From the NCBI GenBank assembly GCA_030549495.1, contig JAUIRK010000106.1, positions 1,507,001 through 1,571,000 on the forward strand: DNA of 64,000 nucleotides, written 5' to 3'. Below the pieces are notes generated by a model. It did no database searches, was not told the DNA's origin, and was given only the letters and a program-made list of their open reading frames with translations. The stretch's first letter is position 1. Every line of letters starts with the position of its first letter. Positions 36,254 through 47,961 of this stretch are shown piece by piece. Source of the DNA: Nectonema munidae. Lineage: Eukaryota > Nematomorpha > Nectonematoida > Nectonematidae. The position numbers and the translations under genes are program-made.

Positions 36254-36826
36254 GCATGTCAAACTCGGAGTCCCATGAGGGCCAAAGGAGTGAGTTTGTG
36301 TTCTCATGAGGGCCGCACTCCTACAATTATATTTAAAGTTGTTCAATAAAAATTATTGCAGAATATTTTACTTTTAACTTAGAAACATGTAATGGTTTGA
36401 TTATATTCAAAAATGCAAGTACAAAGTCATGTATAGTTAAACAAAATAATTTAATTAAAAAATTAGCAAGGATATAAATCTGTTCTTTATTTTAATATAA
36501 AAAAAGTTTATAAGGCAACATACATGGCCCACATGTATTTGAATGAACTACAAATGAAATGCACATAAATCACAATAATTCAAAATAAACATTTATTGTT
36601 AATTATTCAAATACTTTACATGTTGTTGTCCCGAGGCTTGACACCTCTTGTTATTGACAATCTTTGCTATGTCTGGCTGAAATTTCTGTGCAGTGCGAAC
36701 TTTTATAAGAGATGATAAGTGAAAATCAGCGAACCTAGTTCTCTGAGAAATACTGTAATCTGTGGTGGCCGCAAATCTGCTTGTAATGGGCCGCATGCGG
36801 CCCGCGGGCCGCATGTTTGACATGGC
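36254..36826 (-). mobile_element. 573 bp hAT deletion derivative with perfect 8 bp target duplication
   Basis: TGTAAAAC is present at both 36246-36253 and 36827-36834. The element begins GCATGTCAAACTCGGAG and ends GTTTGACATGGC (inverted ends). Inside, on the minus strand (about 36820-36600), the frame reads TTDYSISQRTRFADFHLSSL, then IAKIVNNKRCQASG, the C-terminal tail of ZBED5/Buster-type hAT transposases. The TIR is fused almost directly to the coding tail, so nearly the whole transposase was lost by internal deletion. A subterminal CATGAGGGCC occurs twice near the left end. Confidence 0.85.
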
Positions 36827-37232
36827 TGTAAAACAAGAGGAATTGGGCGACAGTACTGCTACTAATTTTGTCCTTGCTAAAAATTTCTAGATCGATATTT
36901 TACTGATAAGCTGTGGCTTCTTGAGAAAAATCACACTGATTTTGTATGCTATTGAACGCAAAGATTTGTTGATAAAAATACTATTACGTAATAGATGTAT
37001 AATATGGTTTTATCATGATGTCATTGGCATAAATATTTATATATAAATTCTGGCAATTCGCTTATGTTTACGTGCTACGCATATAATAAATTGCACCATC
37101 AACTCATAATGAAAACAAAGCACATATTTTTCTCAAAGTTTTGTGAACATCTGCTCAATACTTTTTGTTGCGTATTCCTTTTCTTTATACACGTTGACTT
37201 GAAAGAATTTCTTTATCGTGTTCCTTTATAGC

Positions 37233-39210
37233 ATGTCTTCTTCCGATAACTCTTCTTCAACTTTCAGTGATTCTGATAATAATGAGACATCTCAAATCTC
37301 GAACATGTCTTGTGAAATTGACTTTTTTGATCAAAATCTGATTGCTCCTGATTCTACTGAATATTTTTCGGAGCCAAGAAGTAGTGGAGTAGGAAGAAGA
37401 GAAAGTTTGAATATTCGCGATTCGATCTCCAGACCTCCAGGTCCTAAAAGCTCTGCTAAAAATTTAAATGATATTTTTTCCATATTTAAACTTTTTTTCG
37501 ATGTTGAACTTATTCAATAGTTGTACTCAATGACAATGCACAAAATGGAATCCAATTATAAGTAAGTTGTATTTTTAAAATCTGAAAAGTAAAAACAAAT
37601 TTTATTTTTTAGATCGACTAATCCTAAGTACGTAAACTTGTACCACTGCTACACAAAGTTTAGTGTTTCCTATCTTCTCGCTTACTTTGGTTCTTTGATT
37701 TACATCGGTCAAAATGGTGATCAAAAAGTTAAAACTGCTGACTTATTTTCAAATGCTGGGAGTCCTTTTTTACGAAGTTGCTTGGGACGCGATATGTTTA
37801 CTCTCATTCACGTATTTTTACGTTTTGACAAAAAAAAACGAGAGATGCTAATGACAATTATTTTTGGCTGATGGGCACGTCCCAAGCACTTTATCCAAAA
37901 GAAATCATGAATCACTTGTCGCAGCTAGACGATGAATTTGACCGATACTTTCCTGACTTGAGCCCTAAAAATGCAGAACTAGCTAAAAATTCGTTTTTAT
38001 GTCATGTTGATGATGTGTTAGAAGAGGCTCAAGAAGAGTTCATTGAGCTTATCCAACCTACATTCTACAACTATAACAACATTTTAAAATATTATTTTTG
38101 TTATGTATTTTACTCTTAAATAAAAATGCTTTACGATTTCTCTGATTTCATATGAATAAGCATACGATTTAATCATATGACTATACAATCATTTTTTGCA
38201 TAAAAATCTTTGATTAATTTTGTTATCTCAAACTATTCAGTTGTAGGGGTCCACAGGTAAAAAAAAGTGTCTGAAAAAGGGGGAACGGGATAAAAAAAAA
38301 GGTTGGGAACCACTGCCATAGATGAACAGCTTGTTACATTTAGGGGAGGATGTCCGGTCAAAATATATGACCCCAAAAAACCCGGACACTACGGTATAAA
38401 ATTATATCACATAAACGACGCTAACTTTTATTATTGTATATCTCCCGAAATCTATGTGGGTGGTATTTCTGATAGAACTTACTTTTCTGGGCTAAATATT
38501 TGCAAAAGACTAATTGAAAATAGTAAAATACCTGAAGGGTGTGGCATTTACACGGATAAATTTTTTACTAGTCATTCCTTAGCTGTTTAGTGTAGTACAA
38601 AAAATTTATCATTGTGCGGAACTGTTATGTCAAATAGGAGATTTGTCCCCTTAGTATTTAGACCCCCCCCCCCCCCCCCTATCTTAGAGAATTGCGACTT
38701 AGTGAATGCGAAAGTAGAATAATATATTCCTATGTTTCTCTGAGCGCGTATATACCTAGACGTCATGCCGTACGTAATTTTAAAGTTGTATATATTATGT
38801 CGTCACAGCATAAAAACGTGCAAATCGCTAATGTTGCTTCGAAACCTGAAAGCTTGTTGGAATACAACAAGTTCAAAGGTGGAGTTGATGTGAATAAAAT
38901 GCTAAGAGCTTACAAATCGTATAAACCCAATAGAAAGTGGACTTTTGCGCTATTTTCAAATTATCTAGATATTAGTGTGCTGAACTCATGGGTTATAGCA
39001 AAGTTCAATAGCCCTAGGGATTTCCCCAACACAAAACAAGGGGGTAGAAAGATATTTATAAAAATGTTTGCCCTGCGAATGGCTGAAGAATCTATGAAAA
39101 TAAGATCTCTAACTTCATCCCTTGATGTCAAGCATTTATTATCATACTATGGTTTTGAAAGTCGTAGTGAAGTAGAACCTACATCATCTATTTGCTCTAA
39201 ATGCCTCTAA
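37233..39210 (+). pseudogene. piggyBac transposase (interrupted)
   Basis: Ser/Asp-rich start MSSSDNSSSTFSDSDNNE. A 51 bp intron (37562-37612, GTAAGT...TTTTTTAG) joins ESNYK to STNPKYVN. Next come HCYTKFSVSYLLAYFGSLIY and LGRDMFTLIHVFLRFD. A hAT fragment then replaces about 50 codons. The frame resumes AIDEQLVTFRGGCPVKIY (first Asp), then GIYTDKFFTSHSL (second Asp), GTVMSNRRFVP, and YNKFKGGVDVNKMLRAYKSY (third Asp). It ends with a Cys-containing tail (SICSKCL), the remains of the C-terminal Cys-rich domain. All three catalytic Asp are kept. Breaks: a TAG at 37518, a TAG at 38588, a C run at 38661-38678 that shifts the frame, and the insertion. Confidence 0.85.
37862..38315 (+). mobile_element. 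hAT 3'-end fragment inside the piggyBac
   Basis: Coding reads ALYPKEIMNHLSQLDDEFDR, then YFPDLSPKNAELAKNSF, then EEAQEEFIELI, a C-terminal block of ZBED5/GTF2IRD2-like hAT transposases. The right end is GGTTGGGAACCACTG (38301-38315), a textbook hAT terminus. No left terminus was found and part of the piggyBac gene is missing at the left junction, so the insertion was accompanied or followed by deletion. Confidence 0.8.
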
Positions 39211-39604
39211 GTTTATAGTTTTAAAATAAATTTTTAACACGTTATATATTTTTTTGACTTTTTTAGACTAAGTTTTTTTTGAAATAAAAACCGGTTATTC
39301 GTGTTATGAGAATAGCTTGAAAATATAAATATATGCGTTGTAAAGTTAAATCCATAAATTTTTTAAAATTATTATTATATATATAAATTAACGCCATCTA
39401 TTAATTTTTTATGATAAATTTATTATTTTTAAGTTTTGGTAAAAAATATAGCCACAAAATAATTTTTTTTACTAAAGATTAAACTTAACATTGTAAAGAA
39501 CATTTACATGTTAGTGGTAATTGAGGTTTCTATAATAAAATTTTGTGTAAATAGCGTTTTAATGTTGAGAGCGGAAAAAATACATAGAGTCCGTCAAGCG
39601 AGGG

Positions 39605-39655
39605 TTTAGAAAGACGAGTTTTTTTGGAACAAAAGCAGGTATATTTAAAAATTAA
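39605..39655 (-). pseudogene. Upstream part of the split transposase-like exon
   Basis: On the minus strand an acceptor-like TTTTTTTTCTAG lies near 39661, then a frame reading IPAFVPKKLVFLN meets the piggyBac end. It continues in frame with NTNLSIYTGG on the other side of the element (35585). Confidence 0.5.
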
Positions 39656-39659
39656 AAAA

Positions 39660-40655
39660 AAATTCTAGAAAAAAAAATTTAACAATAGTTTTATATTTGT
39701 AAAATTATGCAAAATATGTAAAACAAAATTGCATTTCCCGGTAGCTAAAATTTTTTTTCCAAAATTTTTTTTTCGTTACTATATTGCTAGCTAATATACA
39801 TTAGAAAAGTTACATACCAAACCATAATTTAAAAGTGCATTACTATGACATACCTTAGATAGCATGCTGCGATTGTAATGATCTTTTGCTGCAAAAAGAT
39901 ATGATGTAAAAAAGGCTTATTTTCCCATTACCGTAGTAAAGCTGTTCACATCCCAAGACTAATTATCCATTTCTGCAAGACGGTATGATGTAGTATTTTT
40001 CTTCCTTATACCAAATCAGAGTCTTTGTTGTATTTCAAATCATGTGTTAATAAGTTGAATCAGAAGATCAGAAAAGAACCTTAAGATGTTGGTTATTGGT
40101 TGTATTCAGTAATCATCTCGACATAGATGCTCTCAACGCTTCTGCAATAGTGTTATGGAGTAGAACTCAATTGTCTATCACCTCTACTACTTTCTTTACT
40201 CCTTTCTGAAAATTCTTGGAAAATTTGCGCCTAAAGTTCGAATATCCCATGTGAAGTAATGTCTTTGCTTCTAATTTATGGATATCAGAAAGGTTACCGT
40301 AGTGCATCCAACCTACCAGAGGCAATTGTATAAACTGCTATCCAACAAAAATCGGAAGAATTTAAAAATTTTCAAGTTTAAAACAAACTTGGAAGGAAGT
40401 TACTTTTTTTTAGCAATTTTTTGGCTTTTAAAAAATGTAAAAGCATTTTCTTTAGGAACTACATTACTTCTCCAATTTTTTCAAAAATTGAATTGGGGTT
40501 ATCTCAATTTTATGAAAAAATGAAGCTTCTATGATCATTTTTTTCTTTTTTATTGTTGCTATGATATATTCAAAATAATCATTCGTTTCTTTTTGATAAA
40601 AATTTTTAAATGTTGTAGAAAAACTAGATATTTTCAAGGCCTTAACCAATACGGT
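39660..40655. other. No gene firmly recognised
   Basis: A minus-strand stretch at about 40300-40150 reads LSDIHKLEAKTLLHMGYSNF and then a basic segment before a stop. It could be a leftover coding fragment of an unknown gene, but I found no family match. Confidence 0.3.
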
Positions 40656-40863
40656 ATAACCTAGGGGTGGGGTACCTACGGCCTTTTGCATCATAAAGTA
40701 TGGCCTTCTTGTGGTCTGTTGAGAAAAATGCTGAAAAATATAAGAAATTATATGAAATACGAAAAATATACCTCCGAAATTACAAAGTTTAGAAAAATAT
40801 ATCGGAGCATGATATAGATAGACAGTACGTTTAGCGTAACAAATTGTGTTTTTATGTTGTAAG

Positions 40864-41120
40864 TAGAGATGTATCGGATGTGGAATTTTTTGTATACGCG
40901 GATGCGGATATCAAATTGGTCATCCAATCGGATGCGAATAGGATAATTGTTATTCTAAAGAAACGCAAAGTTGTATACTTTTCAAAGATTTAGATAAAAC
41001 ATGTTAATGTATATGTGCTACCATAAAGAAATTCTTATGATAAAAATTTTGGATAAAGTAAAAATTAGAAAAAACTAAATGATCCGCGGATAGGATGTAA
41101 AATTTTTTGCGTGCGAAGAT
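40864..41120 (+). mobile_element. Partial hAT-type MITE (family of 52105-52433)
   Basis: It starts TAGAGATGTATCGGATGTGG, then TTTTTTGTATACGCGGAT. Later it has ATGATCCGCGGATAGGATG. It matches, in inverted orientation, the complete copy at 52.1-52.4 kb. The right end is not preserved. It appears nested in the 5' part of the hAT relic. Confidence 0.6.
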
Positions 41121-42255
41121 TATATCTGGCATCAAAGAGCAACGAATACAGTAGTGCTGCCAGCGATCGGCATGTGTGTGTTTCTTTCTGTATGTTGTCT
41201 TTCAGTGTGTGTATTCTTTTTATTTCAGTTTTTATTCTTTATATTTGTATTTGTGTGTGTTTTGCGAGAAACGACCACGGGACCGGCTAGAGTTTTCATA
41301 ATTATTTTGACTGTGCTGTCAGTTTAGAACAATATTTGTGTTTACATTTTACGATTCTTGTTTTTTTTAATCCGCCGATAATTCTATATTTTAATAATCT
41401 ATCCGTGCATCTTGATTTGAGTAAAGTTTCGACCCCTGCCATGTCGAACAAATTAAAAAGAACATTGAAGGAAGAAAATAGAGCCTTTTGATGAATGGGA
41501 ATTACAATATTTTGTATCAAATAATGGTAAAATGTAATGCTTGCTATTTTAAACAGTAATTTCAACAGTAAAGAAATACAATGCAAATCAGCATTATTAT
41601 ACTAATAAGGACAATAAATACGCGAAATTAGAAGGTGAGTCTCGAACTATTGCATTTAAAAAGTTAAAAGAGGGAAAACAAAAGCTATTTTTTTATAAAG
41701 TGATACATCCAGAAAAAGATAGGACTGAGGCCAATTTCAAAGTTACATTTTTGCTTGGAAAAAAGGTAAGCCTTTTAGCGATGCAGAGTTAATAAAGGGG
41801 ATGCTTATATCCAGATAAGGTTAATAAATATAAAGATACACCTCTGTCAAAAAGAACTATTACCGATCGTCAGCATGAATTTGCCCAAAACGTAACAGAC
41901 TAGTTAACAAACATAATTCAAAAAGACACTACCTATTATTCTGTAGTTTTCGATGAATCAAGAGATGCAACTGATTTCTCACACGTATTGTATTTTGTTC
42001 GTGCTATAACTGCAGAATTTGATGTATATGAGAAATTGCTTGGTTTTTAGGGAGGACAAGGTGAATTGATGTTTTCAACGATTTCAAAGAGATTTCGTGA
42101 AAATGTCTAAATTTCGCATATAGTGAGCGTGTGCACAGATTCTCCTCTATGTATGACTGAAAAATGAAGGATTCGTTGCACATCTCAAATAAGAACTTGT
42201 AAATAATAATGCTCTTATTTCCTATTGCATTTTACATCAACTAAATCTCTGTGCA

Positions 42256-42371
42256 AAATTTGTCATTCTCGATGACGCTTTGAAAAAAGTTGTGGGTATT
42301 GTAAACTTTATCCAAATTTGTCATTCTCGATGACGTTTTGAAAAAAGTTGTGGGTATTGTAAACTTTATCC
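42256..42371 (+). repeat. 58 bp perfect tandem duplication in the hAT relic
   Basis: Units 42256-42313 and 42314-42371 begin AAATTTGTCATTCTCGATGA and differ by one base (CGCTTT and CGTTTT). The unit encodes FVILDDALKKVVGIVNFI. It arose after the element died or nearly so. Confidence 0.9.
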
Positions 42372-42506
42372 GAGCAAATTCTATGAGGCATCGCCAGTTT
42401 CGATACATGCTCTTGCTCATGTTGGATGATGAGATCATCAGTGTAGATTTGCCTTAGCATTGAAAAGTGCGCTGGTTATCACAAGGGCAAATCTTAATTA
42501 AAATTT

Positions 42507-43369
42507 TTGAATAATATTTATGAATCGCTTAAGGATGTGAACAATAGTTTTACAGAGTCGCTTAAAAAGACACCTTCCTACGCATCTATAACCTCACAAA
42601 ATGTCTCAGGTGAAATAAGTCACCTTTTGACCCATTCAAATAAAGTGATAATAAACAGTAAAACTTTCCTATTATATAAACTAAAAATCAAGCATTACAA
42701 AAAAACTAAAGATAATTCACTCATTCGTGAAACTCTAACAACTGAGTGCCTTACTAATCTAAAGAATTATCTTAACCAACAAGGCTTGAAATTCGAACAT
42801 TTTAGAAGAGTCTTATCTTTTGTCTTAAAGGTATTGACAAGGCTCTTTCCATTGATGAAATCAAAAATATAATTTTGAGTCAAAATAATATTAATTCAAA
42901 AGACATTTCCAATATCTTTAAATTTTCAAATTATAACGAAAAGTATTGTAAGGTTGGCATTGAATTTACTCAAAAAATAGTGAAATCTATATTTTTAAAT
43001 AAACATATCTTCGTTCATTGTAAGACTCATGATATGGAATTATTACGTAGCTTCGTTAAAACTTGTGCAAAATGTAATAAATACAATCACTATCATAAAG
43101 ATTGTAAGTCATCTAATTATATTTATAAATTTTGTGGTCTTGACAATGAATCAAATAAGTGTAATAAAAATAAAAATTATACTTCATTTTGGAAAAATTG
43201 TGAAGATAAAAAGCTAGATTTTAATCACTCTTGTAACTCTAAGAATTGCTATACTTTACTTAAATTGAAAGAGCATCGAGATTACTTGAACAAAAGCTAT
43301 CTCACTTCTATAGTCAATAACCACAATTTGTACCGGACCTTGATTTTATACATATCTCTAATGATTTAA
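42507..43369 (+). pseudogene. LINE ORF1 (gag-like) with CCHC zinc knuckle
   Basis: The first frame (to about 42840) carries an Asn/Ser-rich N-terminus. A frameshift within VLSFVLKGIDKALSIDEIKN (the 'fviRGi....di' block of LINE ORF1 proteins) leads to a second frame with CAKCNKYNHYHKDC, an exact C-x2-C-x4-H-x4-C knuckle. Two weaker Cys clusters follow (about 43120-43240). ORF1 proteins of Jockey/I-type LINEs bind RNA through this arrangement. No clear start codon was chosen because the 5' end joins the hAT relic at about 42485. Confidence 0.65.
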
Positions 43370-43760
43370 TTAACAATGAACTTTTAAATATAAATTGGGA
43401 AGACAATCATGTTAGGTCAACTGAAATCATCACGGACTCAGACATTGACATACAAATGATTTTGCACTACCTTCTAATTTGAAACTTTTTCTTTTAAACA
43501 TTTAGTCTCTAAAGATGAAGTTCACCCACCTTGAATTTTTCCTATAGGTATACATTCAACCGGCTTATCTTTTGATGTTTTTATCCTACCTGGAATATGG
43601 CAATGTATAAATCTGTCAAGCATTCATATTCCAGGATTCAATGGGAAAAATAATATCATCTGTGACAATTTCAATATGAATTTGTTTTCAATTGAAACGA
43701 ATGCTTGATTTTATTTCTTTACTTTGGCAACAAGGCTTAATTATGTGAACAACTTCTCTT
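43370..43760 (+). pseudogene. Decayed LINE endonuclease start (weak)
   Basis: Broken frames read NINWEDNHVRSTEIITDSDI, then SSIHIPGFNGKNNIICDNFN, reminiscent of the 'sIYIPP...iiiGDFN' block of the APE endonuclease. It follows ORF1 in the right order. Heavily damaged. Confidence 0.35.
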
Positions 43761-43764
43761 GGTC

Positions 43765-44715
43765 ACTTTATACGAAATCCATCATTACTAAAGTATTTCG
43801 TTTTTCGGGAATTTTTTAAGTTTAAAAAACACCTATCTTTAGACTCTATAAAATTGCAATATTATGCTTACATTTTCCTTCTTATTAAGTATACAAACCT
43901 TATCTCGGGCTCTTCTAACATCTCACTTCTTGATAAATTATATAAAACTCTTTAAATTTCACATGTTTTTTTGTTACAAATCTGAATTATACATTTGTGA
44001 ACTTAACGCTCTAATACAGTGCATCTTTTTCTATTATTGTACAACAAAGTATTCTCAGTTTTCAAAAATCTGCATTACAAATGAGAAACATCATTCTTAC
44101 ATTTTTTAGAATTAAATCTGGATCTACACTTCAAGTCACATATTTACAGAACAATAAATTCAATCAACTTCTTGAACAATAGTTTCGCCCTTTGGTTGCT
44201 ACTATTTGTTCAAAAAATCTGTTACTTAAAAAATAAACTGTACTTAACACTATTATATAATTCATTAATACTTACATAATCTGATAGAATCTTTTTCTTC
44301 ACTCTAAATACCTAAAGCTCGTTTTAATATACTACTGTGGTATTTTGCATTTATTACTTTTAAATTTTCTATCATACTTATAAACCTTTATACACAACTT
44401 ATTCCATATGACAATTATCTATAATCCTTACTTTTTTTACATCTGTGTTTCACTTTTATTTATTTATTTATTTTTCTTTTTCATTTTTTATTTCATTGCT
44501 ATTTGATTTTTTTCGATTAATTAATCAGTAAAACATTTTCTTAATTTTTTTTCTTCCTAAATCTTTCCTCTTCTTCCAAACCTACAAATCTTCTTGAATA
44601 ATGAAGATAATCTTCCTGTAGAGTCGGAAACTTCAGAAACTATTAATTTTCTATTCATATCTTTTTTTCACTACTATATGTCATAAGTGCAAAAATTTTT
44701 AATGAAATATACTAC
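43765..44715. other. No gene recognised
   Basis: AT-rich. A short (TTTA)n run lies at about 44455-44472. Confidence 0.4.
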
Positions 44716-44719
44716 TACT

Positions 44720-47700
44720 ACTGTGTCCTTTTTCAAGAGAATAGGAGTAAAACTAGATGAAGAAGTCGAAGTAAGAATGAATTCTGTTGTGAGCTGGTCA
44801 GAAGAGAACCTGTAATCTGCTTAGTCGATTAGAAGTGTGGCTGGGTTTAGATGTGATCGAAGGGGATTTGATGGAGGTAACGAGTATTAGTCTTCAAAAC
44901 TAACCGGAAGGATCATTGATAAAGGTTGGTACTAATCTGATTAGGAAAATTTTTCACTGGAGAGAAATGAAAGGTGCAAAGTGTGTGTATATAATGAACA
45001 CTAAAATAATAATATAGCGTATATATTTATGTGTATGTTAGTGTATAAAGCATGTATATATGCAAGTGTGTGAATAAATGTACATTGATTCGCCTTTTAC
45101 GAAGTTCAGTATAACAATATCCCTATTCTTTTGCCGGGGATATACGGCGTTGTACATATGTATGTGTTTACAAGAAAAGTAATGGTATGTACGTTGTTGG
45201 AAAACACTGTGACCTATTAATGCAATTTTTCTGTTTCGTTGAATAGAATGACTCTAAAAAAGGGAATAGCGTTGGATCATTTGATTTGCACAATATACTA
45301 GTACTATCAAAATCAAACGAAAGATATATCTTATATATGTGCAACTAAATGAGAAGGATGTGAAGAACTCGAAAAGTCTTTTAATATGTTTTGTCTGTGG
45401 TTATAAATGCGTAAAGAGAGGGGATCGGTTGTCATGCCTATGTAGATTGATGGACATTTAGTACAATTTATTTGATATATCACATTTTTAGCTTTGTATT
45501 TATCATAAACCTCATATTAATTCTGCTTGAACACAATCTTCAGTTGATTTTCAGGTTTAAAAATTATAGACACATCATATTTGTCAAAAACTTCTTTTCG
45601 CTTATTGTAAACTTTTATGTTTGTGTCTATAGTAATTATAGGTTTATAAGATTTATCTAGACCAAATTTTTAAAATATTTCTCTGATTGGAAAGAATTAT
45701 TAACTATATCTGAAGATATTTTCAAAGCTCTATTGATTGAACTTGCAGGGTAAGCATTTTGTTTTAATACATAAACTATTTTAGCGGTTTCAGCCCTACA
45801 AGTTTCATCGTCATTTGTGATTGCCAAATTTTGATTAAACAAACTAATAGGGGTAGACATTTTCTGGTTGTAAATATGATTGCTTGTGAAATGTAAATAT
45901 CTAAAAGTATGTGTAGGTTTACGAAAAACTTTGAACTTAAAAATGTCATTTACTCTAATAATTTTACAATCTAAAAACGCCATCGAATTATCATTCTCTA
46001 CTTCTAAAGTGAATTTCAATCGTTCGTGGAATGAATTAAATTGTTCTCTCAGAGTTTCTACCGGGTGAAAAAGGCATCAATAATAGGCAGTCGTCAACAT
46101 ACCTTACATAAAAATCTGGTTGAATTGGGGAACTAAGGAAATTAGAATTTTCGCATTGTTCTAAAACAATATTGGCAATAGGTACACTGCAAGGATTTTC
46201 CATTGCAGTACCTTCTACTTGGTGATAAATTTCCTTCGTAAAAGTAAAATAATTATTCTTAAAGATTACTTAGATAAGTGACAAAATATCATTTTTAGTT
46301 AGCTTAGTGTGTTTTAACAAAGTGTCCTCATCATCCAAAAGATTATCTAACGAGGACATAGCGGGATCTAAAGGTATGCTAGTGAAAAAGGATTGTGCAT
46401 CCAAACTTACCAAAACCTTGTTCATATCATGTCAAAATTTCTTAAACCGATTAATAAAATCACGAGTGTTTTCAACAGCGTACCCTTTTTTGTTAACAAT
46501 ATATTTGATAAATACTTAGATATGTTATAAATTGGGCTATTACAATAGCTTAAAATAGGTCGGAGAGTGGTACCAAGTTTATGTATCTTAGCGAGGCCAT
46601 ATATGTGTGGATAATAAAAAAATTGGAATGAAAAGGTTCATATTCTTTTTATGAAATTTTATTACTTTTGTGGAGCTTGAACACCAAGGCATTGAATTTC
46701 TTTTCTGTAGTGGATAAAGGGTTCGCATTTCTTCTACTAACCTTTCTATACGAAGTTTTGTCATTTAACAGATTGCCCATTTTTTCTATATAATCATCTT
46801 TATTCAAAACTACGATACAATTGCCTTTGTCAGCGAGTGTAACATGTAGAGATGGGTCATTTTTCAACTTTTTTAAAGATTTTGCTTCATTCATGCTAAT
46901 GTTTAAATAAAAGTAAGGGATGTCTTTCAGAATCCTCACTATTTCATAACTCATCACTTCTTTGTCCATTTCTTCATAATTATTAATATTTCCTTCAACT
47001 TGGGCCAAAAATTTCTTTTTATCGAAGTTCTTGTTACAAATATTGTATTTTAGACAATACTTTAAAACATTTTCTTCATCTTTGGACAGTTTTTTTCTTG
47101 AGATCATTTGAACTTTTGTCATCAGCCTGGAGCGTTAACTTGAAAGTGTATAGAGTTTTTCTTATCTAAGAGATATTGTCTTTTATCATGTATTCTTGAG
47201 TTAAGTCGTTCAAGGATATTATGAGATAATGTAGAAGTAAGTGTATCTTTTGTAGAATGGAGCTTGGAAAAGGAATGCTGGAGTTGAGAATAAAGTCTTT
47301 CTAAACGTTTCCTCTTACATTTCCAGATAAAATTTATGTATAACTTGTGAAATTCAGGATGGAAAAAGGTTTTATTCTTAATTTTGATCTCTTTAGGAAA
47401 CAATTTTCTGTATAATGATATTATAAAATTTGATCAAGGACTTTAAACTAGAAATCTTTAAAATAGTTTTTTCGTATAACCTTGAAATTTTTAGCACATC
47501 CATGCCATACTCAAGATCGATAATAAAAAAATGTAAGTTGGGTGATTCATTTGTACTATATAATTGTATATAAAACGGAAAAAGGAATCAAAATTTATTG
47601 AAAAAAAATTTTCAAATATTTTCGAACACAACTGTGTCCTTTTTCAAAAGAATAGGAATAAAACTAAATGAAGAAGTCGAAGTAAGAATGAAGTCTGTTC

Positions 47701-47728
47701 TGAGCTGGTCGGAAGAGAACCTGTAATC
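44720..47728 (-). mobile_element. Penelope-like element with flanking direct repeats
   Basis: The coding body (about 47403-45210, minus) lies between two 98 bp direct repeats, 44720-44817 and 47631-47728, which differ at six positions. Penelope-like elements often carry such repeats, called pseudo-LTRs, at both ends because they insert as partial tandems. The 94% identity between repeats and a handful of breaks in the frame suggest a copy that is old but not ancient. It is broken. Confidence 0.75.
45210..47403 (-). pseudogene. Penelope-type reverse transcriptase with GIY-YIG endonuclease
   Basis: Parts in order. The N-terminal region (from 47403, with WKCKRKRLERLYSQL) is basic and helical. 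Next is a block with SLHVTLADKGNCIVVLNKDD (about 46840), typical of the Penelope N-terminal domain. The reverse transcriptase follows, with VSLDAQSFFTSIPL, YHQVEGTAMENP and YVRYVDDCLLL (about 46100; the YVDD box is catalytic). Then LDCKIIRVNDIFKFKVFRKP and THTFRYLHFTSNHIYNQK. The C-terminal GIY-YIG endonuclease lies near 45335-45490 with VIYQINCTKCPSIYIGMT. That domain order is diagnostic of the endonuclease-bearing Penelope group, which uses the nuclease to prime insertion. The copy has several breaks. Confidence 0.85.
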
Positions 47729-47961
47729 GGAATGATAAATAATTATATCTTTATATTTAAAATATAAAGTTTTAAATTCTTTATAATTTAATTTGAAATT
47801 AATAATTTATTTTAGATTTATGCTGAGAATAATTGTTCTACGTACTTATCTCACCCGCAAAAACTATATGTAATGTTTTCCGATTGATCATGTAAGCGGC
47901 TCATAGCCTTTCATTTTTCTTTACATCAATTTAGAAATGATTCCTTTCTATATGTATTCAC

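Larger units (their letters stand above)
35590..39604 (+). mobile_element. piggyBac element with two nested hAT insertions
   Basis: TTAA (35586-35589) then CCCTCGCTTGGCGAAC at the left; GTCCGTCAAGCGAGGG then TTTA at the right (39605-39608, a one-base variant of TTAA). The ends are inverted repeats. The transposase is on the plus strand at 37233-39210. Two hAT insertions (36254-36826 and about 37862-38315) enlarge it. It was inserted at a TTAA in the coding sequence of the gene at 34.4-35.6 kb: removing it joins VFLNTNLSIYTGG in one frame. Confidence 0.85.
40661..42480 (+). pseudogene. hAT relic (ZBED5/GTF2IRD2-like), with left terminus
   Basis: The left end CTAGGGGTGGGGTACCTACG followed by GCCTTTTG resembles hAT termini of the CAGGGGTGGGGAACC type. 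The transposase starts MSNKLKRTLKEENRAF at 41441, then WELQYFVSNNGKM, VISTVKKYNANQHYYTN (BED-like finger region), DKVNKYKDTPLSKRTITDR, then SVVFDESRDATDFSHVLYFV (first Asp region), then CILHQLNLCAKFVILDDALK and NSMRHRQFRYML. There are several stops and frameshifts. The C-terminal third is missing where a LINE begins. Confidence 0.8.

Noticed and set aside
44610-44640. A hammerhead-ribozyme-like core (CCTGTAGAGTCGGAAAC) near the Penelope repeat, since Penelope elements often carry hammerheads
   Set aside because: The invariant CTGANGA is not met and no stem II or closing stem could be drawn. The second direct repeat (47.6-47.7 kb) lacks it.
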